Source of the DNA: Azohydromonas lata NBRC 102462
GTDB lineage: Bacteria > Pseudomonadota > Gammaproteobacteria > Burkholderiales > Burkholderiaceae_C
Direction of reading: 5' to 3'
NCBI RefSeq assembly: GCF_001571085.1
Contig: NZ_BCTC01000003.1
Span: 1-64,000, forward strand
Length of the DNA: 64,000 nt
Positions 9,897 to 19,792 of this stretch are shown piece after piece (the first letter of the stretch is position 1; each line of letters starts with the position of its first letter). The notes beneath the pieces are model-generated. The model was not told the DNA's origin and did no database searches. It saw only the letters and a program-made list of their open reading frames with translations. Position numbers and translations under genes: made by a program.

Positions 9897-10841
9897 TCAG
9901 GCCGCGTGGCGCGCGGCAAACACGCGGCTGGCCGTGACGTCGGCGGCCTGCAGCGTCACGAGCTGCTCCGGCTGCAGCGGCACGTCGCTGTCGAACAGCC
10001 GCGTGGCATGGCGCAGCCGCATGCGGTCCAGCGCGTTGCGCACGGAGCGCGCGTTGGCGAAGTGCGGCTGCGCGCGGCGCAGCGCGATGTAGCGCGCGAA
10101 GGCCTGCAGCGCCCCGTCGTCGAAGCGGTAGTGCAGCTTCTCCAGCATGAGCTGCGCGATGCGCAGCAGCTCCGGCTCGGTGTAGTCGGGGAAATCGATG
10201 TGGTGCGCGATGCGCGAGGCCATCCCCGGGTTGGAGCCGAAGAAGGTCTGCATGCGGTCCTTGTAGCCGGCCAGGATCACCACGATGTCCTCGCGCTGGT
10301 TCTCCATCACCTGCAGCAGGATCTCGATGGCCTCCTGGCCGTAGTCGCGCTCGTTCTCCGGGCGGTAGAGGTAGTAGGCCTCGTCGATGAAGAGCACACC
10401 GCCCATGGCCTTCTTGAGCACCTCGCGCGTCTTGGGCGCGGTGTGGCCGATGAACTGGCCCACCAGGTCGTCGCGCGTGACGGCCACGAGGTGCCCCTTG
10501 CGCACGTAGCCCAGCTGCTTGAGCACCTCGGCCATGCGCAGCGCCACCGTGGTCTTGCCCGTGCCCGGGTTGCCGGTGAAGCACATGTGCAGCGAGGGGG
10601 GCTGGGAACTGAAGCCCTGTTGGGCGCGCAGCTTGTCCACCAGCAGCAGCGCGGCGATGTCGTGGATGCGGCCCTTCACCGGGGCCAGGCCCACCAGCTC
10701 GGCGTCGAGCTGCGCCAGCACCGCCTTGACGCCGCTGCTCTCGAAGAGCTGGCGCGGGCTCTCAATCGGGGCCGTGGGAACCGCCGTGGCGGCGGACGAG
10801 GCCGCCACGGCCTGGGAAGCGTCGAGCACGTCGGCTTGCAT
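9897..10841 (-). CDS. cbbX: CbbX, AAA+ activase of red-type RuBisCO
   Basis: A 314-residue AAA+ ATPase that remodels inhibited red-type RuBisCO by pulling on the CbbL C-terminus. Walker A is GNPGTGKTT, Walker B is [11 protein letters not shown], and sensor/arginine regions follow ([23 protein letters not shown]). An Ala-rich N-terminal extension of about 40 residues precedes the core. I prefer the ATG at 10841, preceded by GCAGGAGGCCGCC (a good ribosome site). The ATG at 10856 overlaps the cbbS stop and adds five residues. Adjacent cbbLS are red-type, consistent with this activase. Confidence 0.92.
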   Translation of the reverse strand: MQADVLDASQAVAASSAATAVPTAPIESPRQLFESSGVKAVLAQLDAELVGLAPVKGRIHDIAALLLVDKLRAQQGFSSQPPSLHMCFTGNPGTGKTTVALRMAEVLKQLGYVRKGHLVAVTRDDLVGQFIGHTAPKTREVLKKAMGGVLFIDEAYYLYRPENERDYGQEAIEILLQVMENQREDIVVILAGYKDRMQTFFGSNPGMASRIAHHIDFPDYTEPELLRIAQLMLEKLHYRFDDGALQAFARYIALRRAQPHFANARSVRNALDRMRLRHATRLFDSDVPLQPEQLVTLQAADVTASRVFAARHAA

Positions 10842-10855
10842 GGCGGCCTCCTGCA

Positions 10856-11278
10856 TCAGCCGTAGCGCGCGCCTTCGGGCCGCGCCTGCGCCGCGTAGCC
10901 CTCGATGCGGTAGTGCACCTGGCGCCCCGGCCCCTCGGAGCGCACCAGGCGGAAGCCCGGCTCGTCCTGCGGACGGTTGACGATGAAGGACAGCACCACC
11001 GACTCCGTGCCGTGCGTGGAGTCGAAGGCCGTCACGCGGATGTAGTGGTGGGGGAAGGCCTTGCGGCAGTCCTTGATCTCCATGAGCACGCCGGCGGGGT
11101 CCTGCAGGTCGAACATGGGGTTGCCGTGCATTTCCCAGAAGGTGTTGCGCGGGTGCGGGTCGTCGGTGTACTCGATGCCGACGGCCCAGCCCTTGTCGAG
11201 GGCGTATTCGACCTGCTTGAGGATCTGCTCGTCCGTGAGGTCCGGCAGGAAGGAGAAGGTGCCTTGGGTCAGACGCAT
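10856..11278 (-). CDS. cbbS: RuBisCO small subunit, red type
   Basis: A 140-residue small subunit of form I RuBisCO. It begins with [16 protein letters not shown] and contains [16 protein letters not shown] and the [10 protein letters not shown] segment. It has the longer C-terminal extension (about residues 105-140) that forms a beta-barrel around the central pore in red-type enzymes. The ATG at 11278 is preceded by GGAG. It lies 23 bases after cbbL and its stop overlaps the start region of cbbX, so the three are translated from one mRNA. Confidence 0.94.
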   Translation of the reverse strand: MRLTQGTFSFLPDLTDEQILKQVEYALDKGWAVGIEYTDDPHPRNTFWEMHGNPMFDLQDPAGVLMEIKDCRKAFPHHYIRVTAFDSTHGTESVVLSFIVNRPQDEPGFRLVRSEGPGRQVHYRIEGYAAQARPEGARYG

Positions 11279-11301
11279 GTGAGGCTCCGGTTGCGATCGG
11301 G

Positions 11302-12852
<1,551 letters not shown>

Positions 12853-12862
12853 TCAGGAAAAG

Positions 12863-12902
12863 TTAATTGTTTTTAAGTTGATATCAGCTTTGGCTAATAT
12901 CA
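12863..12902. promoter_or_regulatory. Candidate CbbR operator in the cbbL-cbbR intergenic region
   Basis: The 139-bp gap between the divergent starts is AT-rich relative to its surroundings. It holds TTA-N7-TTA (12863-12875), which fits the TNA-N7-TNA pattern typical of CbbR/LysR sites. Directly next to it is a 24-bp near-perfect palindrome, TGATATCAGC-TTTG-GCTAATATCA (12879-12902; one mismatch in 10 pairs). The palindrome ends five bases before the cbbR start codon, which would allow autorepression together with activation of cbbL. Binding is inferred. Confidence 0.7.
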
Positions 12903-12907
12903 GGCGC

Positions 12908-13852
12908 ATGTCAGCGCTGCGCCATGCCACCTTCAAGCAACTTGCCGCCTTGCACGCCGTGGCGCGCCTGGGCAGTGTTTCGGCCGCCGCGGCGGAGCTG
13001 CACCTGACGCAGCCGGCGGTGTCCATACAGATCGCCGCGCTGGAAGAGGCCGCCGGCGCGCCGCTGCTGCAGCGCACCGGGCGCGGCATACGGCTGACCG
13101 AGGCCGGCACGCTGCTGGCGGGCTACGCGGGGCGCATCCTAGAGCTCTGGCGCGAGGCCGGCGACGAGATGGCCGCGCAGCACGGAGACTTTTCGGGAAC
13201 GCTGCGGGTGGGTGCTGTCACAACCGCCGAGTACCTGCTGCCGCCGCTGCTGGTGGCTTTCGCCAACGCCCACCCGCGCGTCAAGGTGAAGCTGCAGGTG
13301 GGCAACCGCGACCAGATCGTGCGCATGCTCGCCGGCCAGGAGGTGGACCTGGTCATCATGGGACGCCCCCCGGCCGAGCTGAAGACGGTGTCCGCGGCAT
13401 TTGCGCGACACCCCATGGCCTTCCTCGCTGCACCGCAGCATGCGCTGATGCGTGAAACCGGTCTCAAATTGGCGCACTTGCTCGATGCCGATCTTCTGGT
13501 GCGAGAACGCGGCTCAGGCACGCGCGCCACGGTGGAAACGCTGTTCCGCGAGGCCGGCCTGCCGCTGCGCCTGGGCTCGGAAATGTCCAGCAACGAGGCC
13601 ATCAAGCAGATGTGCGCCGCGGGCCTGGGCGTGGCCTTCCTGTCGCTGCACACCTGCGTGCTGGAGATGCAGGCCGGGCTGCTGGCGCTGCTGCCCCTGC
13701 CGGGCAACCCCATCGAGCGCGATTGGCACGTCATGCACCTGGCCGCGCGCCAGCTGCCGCAGGTGGCCGCGGCCTTCGAACGCTTCCTCTGCGAGCAGGG
13801 GCAGGCGCTGGTGCGTGCGCAGCTCGAACGCCTGCCGCACCCGGTGCTGTAA
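12908..13852 (+). CDS. cbbR: LysR-type regulator of the cbb operon
   Basis: A 314-residue LysR-type regulator. The N-terminal winged helix-turn-helix is clear (FKQLAALHAVARLGSVSAAAAELHLTQPAVSIQIAALE, residues about 8-45). The substrate-binding domain starts near residue 90 (LRVGAVTTAEYLLPPLL). It is transcribed away from cbbL, the normal arrangement for CbbR, which activates cbb operons in response to metabolites such as RuBP or NADPH in relatives. I choose the ATG at 12908 since upstream in-frame codons lie within the operator and cbbL promoter region. The assignment rests mainly on context plus family. Confidence 0.92.
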   Translation: MSALRHATFKQLAALHAVARLGSVSAAAAELHLTQPAVSIQIAALEEAAGAPLLQRTGRGIRLTEAGTLLAGYAGRILELWREAGDEMAAQHGDFSGTLRVGAVTTAEYLLPPLLVAFANAHPRVKVKLQVGNRDQIVRMLAGQEVDLVIMGRPPAELKTVSAAFARHPMAFLAAPQHALMRETGLKLAHLLDADLLVRERGSGTRATVETLFREAGLPLRLGSEMSSNEAIKQMCAAGLGVAFLSLHTCVLEMQAGLLALLPLPGNPIERDWHVMHLAARQLPQVAAAFERFLCEQGQALVRAQLERLPHPVL

Positions 13853-14011
13853 CGCGCTGACGCGCGGCCCGCGCGCCACTGTTCAATTTTGGCTGAACCC
13901 GCAGGGTCTGCACCTAGTGGTGGCGCCACGGGCGGCTCACTACAAAGCGCTCCTGGGAGCCCGTCATGGACGCCACGGTGGTCCCACTGACATATCACCA
14001 GGAGACGAGAA

Positions 14012-15835
14012 ATGACCTTGAGACTGAAGCCTTCGATCGCGTTGATGGCACACACCTTCGGCGGCTTGCTGCTCGCCGTACCCGCCGTGGCGCTGGCCAA
14101 CGCCGACGTGGAGAAGAACATCGCCAACCCCAAGAACTGGGCGATGCAGGCGGGCGACATGTACAACCAGCGCTACAGCCAGCTCAAGCAGATCAACACC
14201 GGCAACGTCGGCAAGATGCAGGTGGCCTGGACCTTCTCCACCGGCGTGCTGCGCGGCCACGAGGGCTCGCCGCTGGTGATCGACGGCACCATGTACCTGC
14301 ACTCGCCCTTCCCCAACAAGGTCTTCGCCATCGACCTGGAGACGCAGAAGATCAAGTGGAAGTACGAGCCCAAGCAGGACACGGCCGTGGTCGCGCAGAT
14401 GTGCTGCGACACCGTCAACCGCGGCCTGGCCTACGCCGAGGGCAAGGTCTTCCTGCAGCAGGCCGACTCCACGCTGGTGGCGCTCAACGCGGCCGACGGC
14501 AAGGTGGTGTGGAGCGTGAAGAACGGCGACCCCAAGCTCGGCGCCGTCAACACCAACGCCCCGCACGTGTTCAAGGACAAGGTCATCACCGGCATCTCCG
14601 GCGGCGAATGGGGCGTGCGCGGCTTCCTGGCGGCCTACGACATCAACACCGGGCGCCAGGTCTGGAAGGCCTACAGCGTCGGCCCCGACGCCGAGATGCT
14701 GATGGACCCCGACAAGACCATGACCTGGGCCGACGGTGGCTTGAAGCCCGTGGGCAAGGACTCCTCCCTCAAGACCTGGCAGGGCGACCAGTGGAAGACC
14801 GGCGGCGGCACCACCTGGGGTTGGTACAGCTACGACAAGGGCACCAACCTGATGTACTACGGCACCGGCAACCCCTCCACCTGGAACCCCGCGCAGCGCC
14901 CGGGCGACAACAAGTGGTCCATGACCATCTTCGCGCGTGACGTGGACACGGGCGTGGCCAAGTGGGCCTACCAGATGACGCCCTACGACGAGTGGGACTT
15001 CGACGGCATCAACGAGATGATCCTGGCCGACATCCCGGTCAAGGGCAAGCAGACCAAGGCGCTGGTGCACTTCGACCGCAACGGCTTCGCCTACACCATG
15101 GACCGCGTCTCCGGCGCGCTGCTGGTGGCCGAGAAGTACGACCCCAAGGTGAACTGGGCCACGCACGTGGACATGCGCACGGGCCGCCCGCAGGTGGTCA
15201 AGCAGTTCTCCACCGCGCAGAACGGGCCTGACGTCAACACCAAGGGCATCTGCCCCGCCGCGCTGGGCACCAAGGACCAGCAGCCGGCCTCCTTCGACCC
15301 CAACACCAAGCTCTTCTACGTGCCCACCAACCACGTGTGCATGGACTACGAGCCCTTCAAGGTCGAGTACACCGCCGGCCAGCCCTACGTGGGCGCCACG
15401 CTGTCCATGTACCCCGCCCCGGGCAGCCACGGCGGCATGGGCAACTACATCGCCTGGGACGCCGGCACGGGCAAGATCGTCCAGACCAAGGCCGAGAAGT
15501 TCTCGGTGTGGAGCGGCGCGCTCAACACGGCCGGCGGCCTGAGCTGCTTCGGCACGCTGGAGGGCTACCTCAAGTGCGTGGACGCCAAGGACATCAACAA
15601 GGAGCTGTTCAAGTTCAAGACGCCCTCCGGGATCATCGGAAACGTGTTCACCTACGAGCACAAGGGCAAGCAGTACATGGGCGTCTTCTCCGGCATCGGC
15701 GGCTGGGCCGGCATCGGCATGGCCGCGGGCCTGGAGAAGGACAACGACGGCTTGGGCGCCGTGGGCGGCTACCGCGAGCTCAACCAGTACACCGAGCTGG
15801 GCGGCTCGCTGACGGTGTTCGCCCTGCCCAACTGA
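14012..15835 (+). CDS. xoxF: Lanthanide-dependent PQQ methanol dehydrogenase XoxF
   Basis: A 607-residue periplasmic quinoprotein that oxidises methanol. The signal peptide is residues 1-29 (AVALA cut region). The vicinal disulfide CC is at 131-132. Predicted metal ligands are E199 (GGEWG), N287 (GTGNPSTW) and the catalytic D329 in DEWDFD. The extra D331 two residues after it is the hallmark of lanthanide-dependent XoxF, where calcium enzymes of the MxaF type carry Ala. The W-motif propeller repeats (AWTFSTG, IKWKYEP) are visible. AGGAG lies seven bases before the ATG. It heads the xox operon 160 bp after cbbR. The identity is very secure. Confidence 0.95.
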   Translation: MTLRLKPSIALMAHTFGGLLLAVPAVALANADVEKNIANPKNWAMQAGDMYNQRYSQLKQINTGNVGKMQVAWTFSTGVLRGHEGSPLVIDGTMYLHSPFPNKVFAIDLETQKIKWKYEPKQDTAVVAQMCCDTVNRGLAYAEGKVFLQQADSTLVALNAADGKVVWSVKNGDPKLGAVNTNAPHVFKDKVITGISGGEWGVRGFLAAYDINTGRQVWKAYSVGPDAEMLMDPDKTMTWADGGLKPVGKDSSLKTWQGDQWKTGGGTTWGWYSYDKGTNLMYYGTGNPSTWNPAQRPGDNKWSMTIFARDVDTGVAKWAYQMTPYDEWDFDGINEMILADIPVKGKQTKALVHFDRNGFAYTMDRVSGALLVAEKYDPKVNWATHVDMRTGRPQVVKQFSTAQNGPDVNTKGICPAALGTKDQQPASFDPNTKLFYVPTNHVCMDYEPFKVEYTAGQPYVGATLSMYPAPGSHGGMGNYIAWDAGTGKIVQTKAEKFSVWSGALNTAGGLSCFGTLEGYLKCVDAKDINKELFKFKTPSGIIGNVFTYEHKGKQYMGVFSGIGGWAGIGMAAGLEKDNDGLGAVGGYRELNQYTELGGSLTVFALPN

Positions 15836-15855
15836 GCCTGAGCCCGCGTTGATCC

Positions 15856-15899
15856 GGCCGGCCCGCGGGGGCCGGCCCACAGAGGGGCTCGAACCCCTC
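15856..15899 (+). other. Two tandem RNA hairpins between xoxF and xoxG
   Basis: The first is a 9-bp perfect stem GGCCGGCCC-GCGG-GGGCCGGCC (15856-15877). The second is GAGGGG-CTCGAA-CCCCTC (15882-15899). Neither has a U-tract, so a simple intrinsic terminator is unlikely. They could act as mRNA-stability or processing elements that set xoxF above xoxG. That role is inference. Confidence 0.6.
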
Positions 15900-16018
15900 G
15901 CAGCTCAGCGCCTGCTTCAACCGCTGGACGACGGCGGCGGCGCGCCCCATCAGCCCCTGTGGGCGCGCCCGTTGCCCGCGTCTTCCTCAATCACGACGAT
16001 CGTTGGAGACACCGCTTC

Positions 16019-16420
16019 ATGAAGTACCGCCGCGCCACCCTGGCCGTCCTGTCCTGCATCGCCTTGTTCGGCGCCGCCGCCTACAGCAGCGCCCAAGGCA
16101 ACCAGCTCTACACCGTGGTTGACGGCAACAAGGTCGATCCGCAAACCATGAAGGGCTTTCGCACCTGGCGCGCCGCCGCCTGCGACCGCTGCCACGGCCC
16201 CAACCAGGAGGGCATGGTCGGCCCCTCGCTGATCGAAAGCCTCAAACGGCTGAGCAAGGACGAGTTCGTCACCACCGTCACCAAGGGCCGCCTTGAGAAG
16301 GGCATGCCCTCCTTCGGCGAGAACAAGACCGTGGTCGACAACATCGACCAGCTCTACGCCTACCTCAAGGGCCGTTCGGACGGGGCCATCACCTCGGCCA
16401 AGGTCCAGGAGATGCCGTGA
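16019..16420 (+). CDS. xoxG: Cytochrome c electron acceptor of XoxF (XoxG)
   Basis: A 133-residue single-haem class I cytochrome c. The signal peptide is residues 1-25, the haem motif CDRCH is at 55-59, and the likely axial Met is M96 in KGMPSFGEN. Its position directly after xoxF, with xoxJ overlapping its stop by four bases, fits XoxG, which takes electrons from lanthanide methanol dehydrogenase. GGAG lies about ten bases before the ATG at 16019. It is somewhat short, as expected for the XoxG group. The electron route onward is not visible here. Confidence 0.9.
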   Translation: MKYRRATLAVLSCIALFGAAAYSSAQGNQLYTVVDGNKVDPQTMKGFRTWRAAACDRCHGPNQEGMVGPSLIESLKRLSKDEFVTTVTKGRLEKGMPSFGENKTVVDNIDQLYAYLKGRSDGAITSAKVQEMP

Positions 16421-17319
16421 TGCGCGCCGCCGCCATCCCGCGCCCGGGCCGGCGCGGACCTGTCGCGGCGCTGCTCCTGGGTGCGCTGGCCCTGCTGGCC
16501 GCGCTGCCCGCCTCGGCCCAGGACGAGCAGCCGCCGCGCAAGGCCCTCAAGGTTTGCCAGGACCCGCACAACCTGCCCTTCTCCAGCGCCCAGGGCAACG
16601 GCATAGAAAACCGCATCGCCGAGCTGTTCGCCCAGGACCTGGGCCTGCCGCTGCAGTACTACGACTTCCCCAACCGCCTGGCCTTCATACGCAACACGCT
16701 GCGCTACAAGCTCCCCGGCGAGGACTGGCGCTGCGACGTGGTGCTGGGCGTGCCGGAAGGCTTCGACCAGGTCTCCGTCACCAAGCCCTACTACCGCTCC
16801 ACCTACGCGCTGGTGTTCCCGCAAGGCAAGGGCCTGGACAACGTGCGCTCGGCCGAGGACTTCCTCAAGCTCGACCCGGCCGTGCTGGCGAAGCTGCGCA
16901 TCGGCGTGCACGACCGCTCGCCCGCGGGCAAGTGGCTGGCGCAGCACCAGCTGGTGGACCGCGCCGTGGTCTATCCCATGATGACGCCCGAGACCGACCG
17001 CGACCCCGGCCAGCCCGTGGAGGCGGATTTGGCCGCGGGCAAGATCGACGCCGCCATCCTCTGGGGCCCCATGGCCGGCTTCGCGGCCAAGCGCCAGCCG
17101 CAGGCCAGGCTGGCGGTGGTGCCGCTGGCCTCCGAGCCGGGCGTGCGCTTCGACTACGCCATGGCCATGGGCGTGCGCTACGGCGAGCCGCAATGGAAGA
17201 CCCAGATCGAAAGCCTGATCGAGCGCCGCCGTCCGGAGATCAACGCCATCCTGCGCGACTTCGGCGTGCCCTTGCTGGAGACCGCCGGCGCTTCCGGCCG
17301 TGCGGCGTCCAGGGATTGA
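16417..17319 (+). CDS. xoxJ: XoxJ, periplasmic substrate-binding-like protein of the methanol dehydrogenase operon
   Basis: A 300-residue exported protein with a type 2 periplasmic-binding fold. The signal peptide is residues 1-32 (ALPASAQD). The fold begins at LKVCQDPHNLPFS and includes the GMxxG-like VVLGVPEGFDQVSVTKPYYRSTYALVF region. XoxJ/MoxJ proteins are thought to assist PQQ or metal loading or activation of methanol dehydrogenase rather than transport. The start overlaps the xoxG stop (ATGA). It is one of the canonical xoxFGJ trio. Confidence 0.9.
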   Translation: MMRAAAIPRPGRRGPVAALLLGALALLAALPASAQDEQPPRKALKVCQDPHNLPFSSAQGNGIENRIAELFAQDLGLPLQYYDFPNRLAFIRNTLRYKLPGEDWRCDVVLGVPEGFDQVSVTKPYYRSTYALVFPQGKGLDNVRSAEDFLKLDPAVLAKLRIGVHDRSPAGKWLAQHQLVDRAVVYPMMTPETDRDPGQPVEADLAAGKIDAAILWGPMAGFAAKRQPQARLAVVPLASEPGVRFDYAMAMGVRYGEPQWKTQIESLIERRRPEINAILRDFGVPLLETAGASGRAASRD

Positions 17320-17320
17320 G

Positions 17321-18397
17321 GTGGACGTGGCGCGCGCGCCCTCGCCGCGGCACCGCAGCCTCATGGGCTCGGCCTTGCTGGCGGCCTGCCTGCTGAGCAC
17401 CAGCAGCGCCCACGCGGAGCTGGACCGCCGCTCCCTCATCCTCCTGGGCCGCAGCGTGCTGCGCGTGGAAGCCGAGGGCGAAGGCGGGCGGCTGCAGCTC
17501 GGCTCCGGCGTGGTCATCGGCAAGGAGCGCGTGGTGACCAACTGCCACGTCACGCGCAACGCCAGCAGCATCTCGGTGGTGCAGGCCGGCTCGCGCTGGA
17601 CGGTGCAGGCGCAGTCCATGGACGCCGAGCGCGACCTGTGCATCCTGCAGGTGCCCGGGCTGCCCAGCACGCCCGTGGCGCTGGGCCGCGCCGCCTCGCT
17701 GCGCGAGGGCCAGGAGCTGGCCGCCCTGGGCTACACCGGCGGGCCGGCGCTGCAGATCAGCGGCGGCAGCGTCGTGGCCCTGCACCACCTCAATGGCCAG
17801 CTCGTCATCCAGTGCAGCAACGGCTTCACGTCCGGCGCCAGCGGCGGGGGCCTCTTCGACCGCGACGGGCGGCTGGTGGGCATCCTCACCTTCCGCCTGC
17901 CCGGCGGGCGCACCCACTACTACGCCGTGCCGGCCGAATGGCTGCTGGACACGCTGGAGCAGCGCCTGCGCTTTGCCGAGGTGCGTCCGCACGGCGGCCT
18001 GGGTTTCTGGGAGCGGCCCATGGCGGCGCAGCCGCTGTTCCTGCAGGCCGCCTCGCTGGAGCGCGCCGGCCAGTGGCAGGCGCTGCTGCAGCTGGCCGAG
18101 CGCTGGATGCGCGAGGACGCCGCCGACCCCGAGCCGCTGTACCTGCGCGCCCTGGCCCAGGAGCGCCTGGGCCGCGACGCCGCCGCCGTGCAGAGCTGGC
18201 GCCGCAGCCTGGACGTGGACCCCGGCTACAGCCGCAGTTGGGCGGGCCTGGCCCAGCTCTACCACCGCACCGGCCAGGCCGCGCAGGCGCAGCAGGCCAT
18301 AGAAACGCTCACCGCGCTCAATCCCGGCCTCGCGCTGGAAGTGTCGGACCGGCTGCGCGCCGATCCGGCCGAACCACAGGATTCCTCACACCCATGA
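17321..18397 (+). CDS. Exported trypsin-like serine protease with C-terminal TPR repeats
   Basis: About 358 residues. A signal peptide (LLAACLLSTSSAHA) is followed by a chymotrypsin-fold domain with an intact apparent triad: H76 in TNCHV, D105 in ERDLCIL and S174 in the SGASGGG loop. A TPR-like region lies at about 240-340 (LYLRALAQERLGRDAAAV; SRSWAGLAQLYHRTGQ). I choose GTG 17321, just after the xoxJ stop with AGGGATTGAG upstream. An earlier in-frame GTG at 17300 overlaps xoxJ and an ATG at 17363 would also give a signal peptide. The next gene overlaps by four bases, so it belongs to the xox operon. Its substrate is unknown; a maturation or quality-control role for XoxF is only inference. 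Confidence 0.75.
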   Translation: MDVARAPSPRHRSLMGSALLAACLLSTSSAHAELDRRSLILLGRSVLRVEAEGEGGRLQLGSGVVIGKERVVTNCHVTRNASSISVVQAGSRWTVQAQSMDAERDLCILQVPGLPSTPVALGRAASLREGQELAALGYTGGPALQISGGSVVALHHLNGQLVIQCSNGFTSGASGGGLFDRDGRLVGILTFRLPGGRTHYYAVPAEWLLDTLEQRLRFAEVRPHGGLGFWERPMAAQPLFLQAASLERAGQWQALLQLAERWMREDAADPEPLYLRALAQERLGRDAAAVQSWRRSLDVDPGYSRSWAGLAQLYHRTGQAAQAQQAIETLTALNPGLALEVSDRLRADPAEPQDSSHP

Positions 18398-19152
18398 TCC
18401 TCCGCCACCTCATCCGGCCCCCGGCCGCCGCGGCCGCCGCGGCCGCCGCGGCCGCCGCGCTGGTTGCCGCGCTGCTGGGGGCCGTCGCCACGGTCCCCGC
18501 CGCTGCCGCCGAGGAGGAGCCGCGTGTTGCCGGCAGCGGCGCCATCTCCGCCGCCGAGCAGCAGATCTTCATGGCGCCGCACCTGCAGGGCCTCAAGCCC
18601 GGCACCGTGCTGCGCTACGCCTTCGTCCATGCCGGCTCGCTGGAAGGCGGCTACGGCGGCCCCGTGGAGCTGCGCCTGTCGGCCGGCCCCGGCGGGCGCT
18701 GCTGCAACGTCAGCGCGCCCGCCTTTCCCGAGGCGCAAGGCGCGCGCGAGCTGCCCGCGGTGGAGGGCGCCACCTCCAACCCCGTGATCCTGTATTTCCT
18801 AGAGCACGACCTGCGCGAGATGCAGCGCCTCACCCGCGGCCAGGTGAACCACTTTCGCCGCCGCATCCGCGTGGCCCTGGCCGAGGACGCGCGCAGCGAC
18901 GACACCCGCGTGCGCTGGCAAGGCCGGGAAATGGCCGCCCGGCGGGTGCTCATCAGCCCCTACCTCGACGACCCCATGCGCAACCGCTTCGAGCAGTACG
19001 CCGCCAAGCGCTACGAGTTCGTCCTGGCCGACGTGCCCGGCGGCGTGGTGCAGTTGCGCACCGTGCTGGCCGGCGAGCGCCCCGACGCCGCCCCGCTGCT
19101 CGAAGAAACCCTCACCCTGGAAGGCGCCGAGCTGGGCGCCGCGAAACCATGA
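18394..19152 (+). CDS. Exported protein of unknown function in the xox operon, Ala-rich leader
   Basis: A 252-residue protein not assigned to a family with confidence. The leader contains a run of alanines (residues about 11-22) encoded by four copies of a GCCGCCGCG unit, then LVAALLGAVATVPAAAAEE as the hydrophobic core and cleavage region. The mature part has a CC pair (GRCCNVSAP) and a beta-rich character, with conserved-looking segments HLQGLKPGTVLRYAF, NPVILYFLEHDLREM and VRWQGREMAARRV. It overlaps the protease gene and the following gene by four bases each, so it is co-translated with them. The location is periplasmic or outer-membrane associated by inference. Confidence 0.65.
   Translation: MILRHLIRPPAAAAAAAAAAAALVAALLGAVATVPAAAAEEEPRVAGSGAISAAEQQIFMAPHLQGLKPGTVLRYAFVHAGSLEGGYGGPVELRLSAGPGGRCCNVSAPAFPEAQGARELPAVEGATSNPVILYFLEHDLREMQRLTRGQVNHFRRRIRVALAEDARSDDTRVRWQGREMAARRVLISPYLDDPMRNRFEQYAAKRYEFVLADVPGGVVQLRTVLAGERPDAAPLLEETLTLEGAELGAAKP
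18424..18459 (+). repeat. In-frame GCCGCCGCG tandem repeat (x4) coding poly-alanine
   Basis: Four tandem 9-bp units inside the signal peptide region of the preceding entry. Each codes Ala-Ala-Ala. Copy changes would alter the leader length without a frameshift. Confidence 0.8.
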
Positions 19153-19544
19153 CCCTGCACCTGCCCGCCTGCCTGCCTGCCCGTGCCCTGCTGCGCCGTG
19201 CGCTGGTGCCGGCGCTGCTGGCCGCCGCCTCGCCCTGGGCCGCGGCTTTCGATTACCCCACCGCCGCGCGCGTGGAGTACGTGCAGAGCTGCATGAGGGA
19301 GCATCCCGGCACCTACTACGAGATGCTCAACAAGTGCTCGTGCGCGCTGGACCACCTGGCCGAGAAGATCCCCTACGACGACTTCGTGTCCATGAGCACC
19401 GCCACCAACGCCAACAGCATTGCCGGCGAGCGCGGCAACGCCATACGCGACAGCGAGCCGCTGCAAAAGCAGATCCGCGAGTTCCGCAAGCTGCAGTCCA
19501 CGGCCCGCGAGGGCTGCTTCATCCCGCCCACGGCGGCGAGGTGA
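19149..19544 (+). CDS. Small exported cysteine-containing protein, last gene of the xox operon
   Basis: 131 residues. A hydrophobic Ala-rich signal peptide ends near residue 33 (SPWAAAF). The mature part has four cysteines (QSCMREHPG, NKCSCALDH, EGCF) that could form disulfides in the periplasm, and is otherwise helical and charged. The spacing C-x(14)-C-x-C suggests a small helical disulfide-bonded domain. Its start overlaps the preceding stop (ATGA). I recognise no enzymatic motif. Its position suggests a role with the methanol dehydrogenase or electron transfer, but that is inference. Confidence 0.7.
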   Translation: MTLHLPACLPARALLRRALVPALLAAASPWAAAFDYPTAARVEYVQSCMREHPGTYYEMLNKCSCALDHLAEKIPYDDFVSMSTATNANSIAGERGNAIRDSEPLQKQIREFRKLQSTAREGCFIPPTAAR

Positions 19545-19617
19545 GGACAGCGTTGTTGTTCTGGAAAAAATAGCGTGCCCCGTCAGCCCTTTGGCACGGC
19601 CGCTTCGCATCCTCATC

Positions 19618-19743
19618 CGTCATACCCGCGAAAGCGGGTATCCACGCTTGCCGGGGTGCTGGCGCGCCGGCGTTGGCGCTGGGTGATGCCATTCGAAGGC
19701 CCTACCTCGGCGCTCGTGGATGCCCGCTTTCGCGGGCATGACG
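19618..19743. repeat. Inverted intergenic repeat (CGTCATACCCGCGAAAGCGGG type)
   Basis: The arms 19618-19646 and 19715-19743 are inverted complements with a few substitutions (cgtcatacccgcgaaagcgg versus the complement of ...gcgggcatgacg). It sits between two convergent genes. The same family occurs at 29438-29563. Confidence 0.8.
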
Positions 19744-19792
19744 AAATAGGGGGCGTACCGCCTCGGCTCGCGGGATGCCGAGGGCGTATCCC

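Noticed and set aside
13920-13929. GTGGCGCCAC palindrome upstream of xoxF as a methanol-regulator site
   Set aside because: A ten-base GC palindrome is common in this composition and no sigma-54 box or second copy supports it.
15871-15950. tRNA-like T-arm (GAGGGGTTCGAGCCCCTC on the minus strand)
   Set aside because: No complementary acceptor stem, no consistent D or anticodon arms; it is better explained as a hairpin between xoxF and xoxG.
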